From the NCBI RefSeq assembly GCF_031877795.1, contig NC_133943.1, forward strand, positions 9,913,001 to 9,977,000: 64,000 bases of DNA, written 5' to 3'. Shown piece after piece: positions 61,931 to 64,000 of this stretch; the first letter of the stretch is position 1, and every line of letters begins with the position of its first letter. Made by a program: the position numbers and the translations under genes. Below the pieces are notes generated by a model. The model was not told where the DNA came from and ran no database searches. It worked only from the letters and a program-made list of their open reading frames with translations. This stretch comes from Strix aluco (taxonomy: Eukaryota > Chordata > Aves > Strigiformes > Strigidae).

Positions 61931-63203
61931 ACACTTGCTTTTAATTTCAATACTAACGAGGCTGGAAAGGGGAGAAATCCAAAATGCAGTCTGTGGCATT
62001 GCTGCCCCCGAGCCCCTCAGCGGGCTGGCAGAGGCCTGACACCGCTCAGTGCATGGACCGGTCGGGAGGCCATGGGGATGGGTTGGCTCAGTGCAAGTAC
62101 AGCCAGGGTGATGCTGCTGCTCCAGGTCGCTGCTGTCACCGCAGCCGCCATACACGCTAATCCCACATCAGCAGGCTTTCTCGGTGATGGGCTAATCCCA
62201 GCCCTAAAGCAGCAGTTCCAGCCCCTGGGGGTGCAGCAGCAGGAACTTCTCCAGGTGGCATTTGGTTTTGTTCTCCTCTAAACCAACAACAAAAGAGAAT
62301 TTATATTCTCTCTCCAAGCAGTAATTCTAGGAGGGAAGAGAAACTGCTTAGGAAGCTCCTAACCAACATCTGCTTTCTCAGATAGGAAATATCCCCCTGC
62401 TAGCAGTGGGAGTGCAGACAGGGACAGCTGCCAAATGCACAGGGACACCCCCATCCTCCTACCCCTGTGGGGAACACGGAGCTTACACTGCCCTGATACA
62501 TGGGACCCCATCCCCACCCTGCTCCACCACCCACCCTAGGGACCTGTGGTGCCTGGCTGGTCTTTTCCCACCAAACCACCTTCTCCATCCTTGCTGCAGC
62601 TCTGGGTAGGATCCAAAAACACGCAGAGAAGAGACACGTTGAAGGGGAGAGGCACGCGGAGGCAGGAGCAGCCACAGGGTGTCCAGGCATCCCCTCCCTG
62701 AGGAGTACAACTAAGAAGCAGTGGCTGCCATGGGCCAGAGGTGAAGGAGCATTTATTTCCTTTAGAGAAACATCAGAATAATGAGAAAAAAGTGTGGGGG
62801 TTTTTTTCAGGCTGTCATGATTAAACACAGTGGAGACAGAAAGGTAACAAATAGCCCCAAGCAGTCAAAAAATGAGAAACTTTGTGTTAGAAATCTCAAG
62901 ATTTGATTTCCTGGAATAAAATGCATATTGGGGTCACTCACCCACCGATTTTAGCTGGGGATTCAAGCCTCTGGAAAGGTTTTGGTATCCATTGCCTCCC
63001 TCCAGATCTAAAAATTACATTTCCATGCCAAACCATCTTGAAAGCAAGGAGAAGCACTCCCTTCCAGCCTGAAGGAGATGACCATGGGGACGGCATCACG
63101 CAGTGCCAAGGTGCCCTCCTGGCCTGACTGAGCCCTTCTCGCCCAGCGTTTCCCCACCACCTGTGAATGCCAAGACTGGCAGTGCCAGGGGTGCAAGGAT
63201 GAT

Positions 63204-63243
63204 GGCCATGGGACCAGGAACGTGGCCATGGGACCAGAGAGGG
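63204..63243 (+). repeat. Two-copy 20-bp tandem duplication
   Basis: The unit beginning ggccatgggaccag occurs at 63,204-63,223 and 63,224-63,243, differing in the last few bases. Confidence 0.85.
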
Positions 63244-64000
63244 GTCAAAGCCACTAGAGGGCACAAGTATGACAGAAACACGTCCCCCAATCAAGGGACC
63301 TCCAGCTCCCCCAGGGCAGCAGTGCCAGAGGTCCCCAAAACCCATCACCCCCCCATCTCCAAAAAGTCCACCTTTAGCCAAGGTCCTGCTGGCCCCAGGG
63401 CTTCGGTGTCCCCCAGACACTGGGGTGGCACTGCTGCACCTGCAGCTACCGGTGCTGCATAACAGAGGCGTGTCCGTCTGTCCAGCCACATGTCCTGGCC
63501 CTGCTGGGAGAGCATCATCCCGGACAACCCCATACCTGCAGCCCGGGGCAGTGGCAGCCCCTGCTGCACGCAGGCGGTGCCTCCAGCTTGCTGCCCTCCG
63601 GTTCGGGGGCTGCACGGCCTCATAACACCCACCTAGCACCAGCTGGCACCCACACACCAGCCAGTGTCTTCTCACACCCAGAAAACAGGCTGAAGGGCAC
63701 CCCCAGACCACCACCCCCCGTTAGCAGCGCACCTTCTGCTGGTAGCCCAAGACCCCATCATGCAGGGCTGGCTGCAGAGGGCCAGGTGTCCCCAGCCAGG
63801 CAGCGAGGCACAGGCCCTGCATGGGAGCCATCTGGCCATTGCCAAGGGCTGTGTCCAACGTCCTTTTGTCCTTTTCTTCTCCTTTCTCCCCCAGAGTGTT
63901 GTTCAGGCAGGTGCTCCCCTCCCTGCGCCTGCAGCCGGCACCGCTTTCATTAAGGCTCTACCACCAAACCAAACACCATTTGTCAGGGAGACGGATGCCA

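Larger units (their letters stand above)
61191..64000. other. Terminal spacer after the second CpG island
   Basis: No coding exon is supported. Contents are an AT-rich block (61.69-61.93 kb) and a 20-bp tandem duplication (63.2 kb). The rest is GC-rich unique sequence with overlapping open frames on both strands. If the island at 60.8-61.2 kb drives a + strand gene, this would be its first intron. Confidence 0.5.

Noticed and set aside
1-64000. CRISPR arrays, operons, bacterial promoters, tRNA and rRNA genes
   Set aside because: Nothing of this kind was seen. The sequence is vertebrate nuclear DNA; no cloverleaf with A/B boxes was recognised by eye.

Overview
The window looks like part of a bird chromosome. 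It has two intron-aware vertebrate genes, CpG-island promoters, long spacers and a low density of old interspersed repeats. The repeats are mainly CR1-type LINE fragments; I saw no Alu- or L1-like sequence. The histamine H2 receptor and Kazal inhibitor sequences are clearly vertebrate. The avian assignment rests on the repeat make-up and compactness, and I could not run a search to confirm it.

Layout, all genes on the + strand. 1-9,300: spacer with a CR1 tail near 3.9 kb and a MIR-like relic near 8.6 kb. 9,330-14,543: a complete four-exon Kazal-type secreted serine protease inhibitor gene (SPINK family), with TATA box, four matching splice junctions, stop codon and poly(A) signal. 15,040-15,650: a strong CpG island with no gene I can attach to it. 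15,650-46,360: about 31 kb of spacer holding CR1 relics, small tandem duplications, homopolymer runs and some AT-rich blocks that may be regulatory. 46,370-46,531: a small CpG-rich block ending in a good splice donor, a candidate non-coding first exon for the next gene. 52,801-53,907: the single coding exon of the histamine H2 receptor gene HRH2. 53,908-60,760: its probable 3' UTR and spacer. 60,760-61,190: a second strong CpG island, likely the promoter of a neighbour whose coding exons lie outside the window. 61,190-64,000: spacer with an AT-rich homeodomain-site-like block and a short tandem duplication.

The two genes are not a functional unit in the bacterial sense. The Kazal protein should be a secreted trypsin-type inhibitor (reactive-site Lys-Ile). 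HRH2 is a plasma-membrane, Gs-coupled amine receptor. Most long open frames here are GC-driven and were rejected. No RNA gene, CRISPR, integrated virus or intact transposon was recognised. The most useful results are the rebuilt inhibitor gene with its C-terminal tail, the HRH2 stop codon lying inside a consensus splice donor, and the three CpG-rich blocks that mark unannotated transcription starts.
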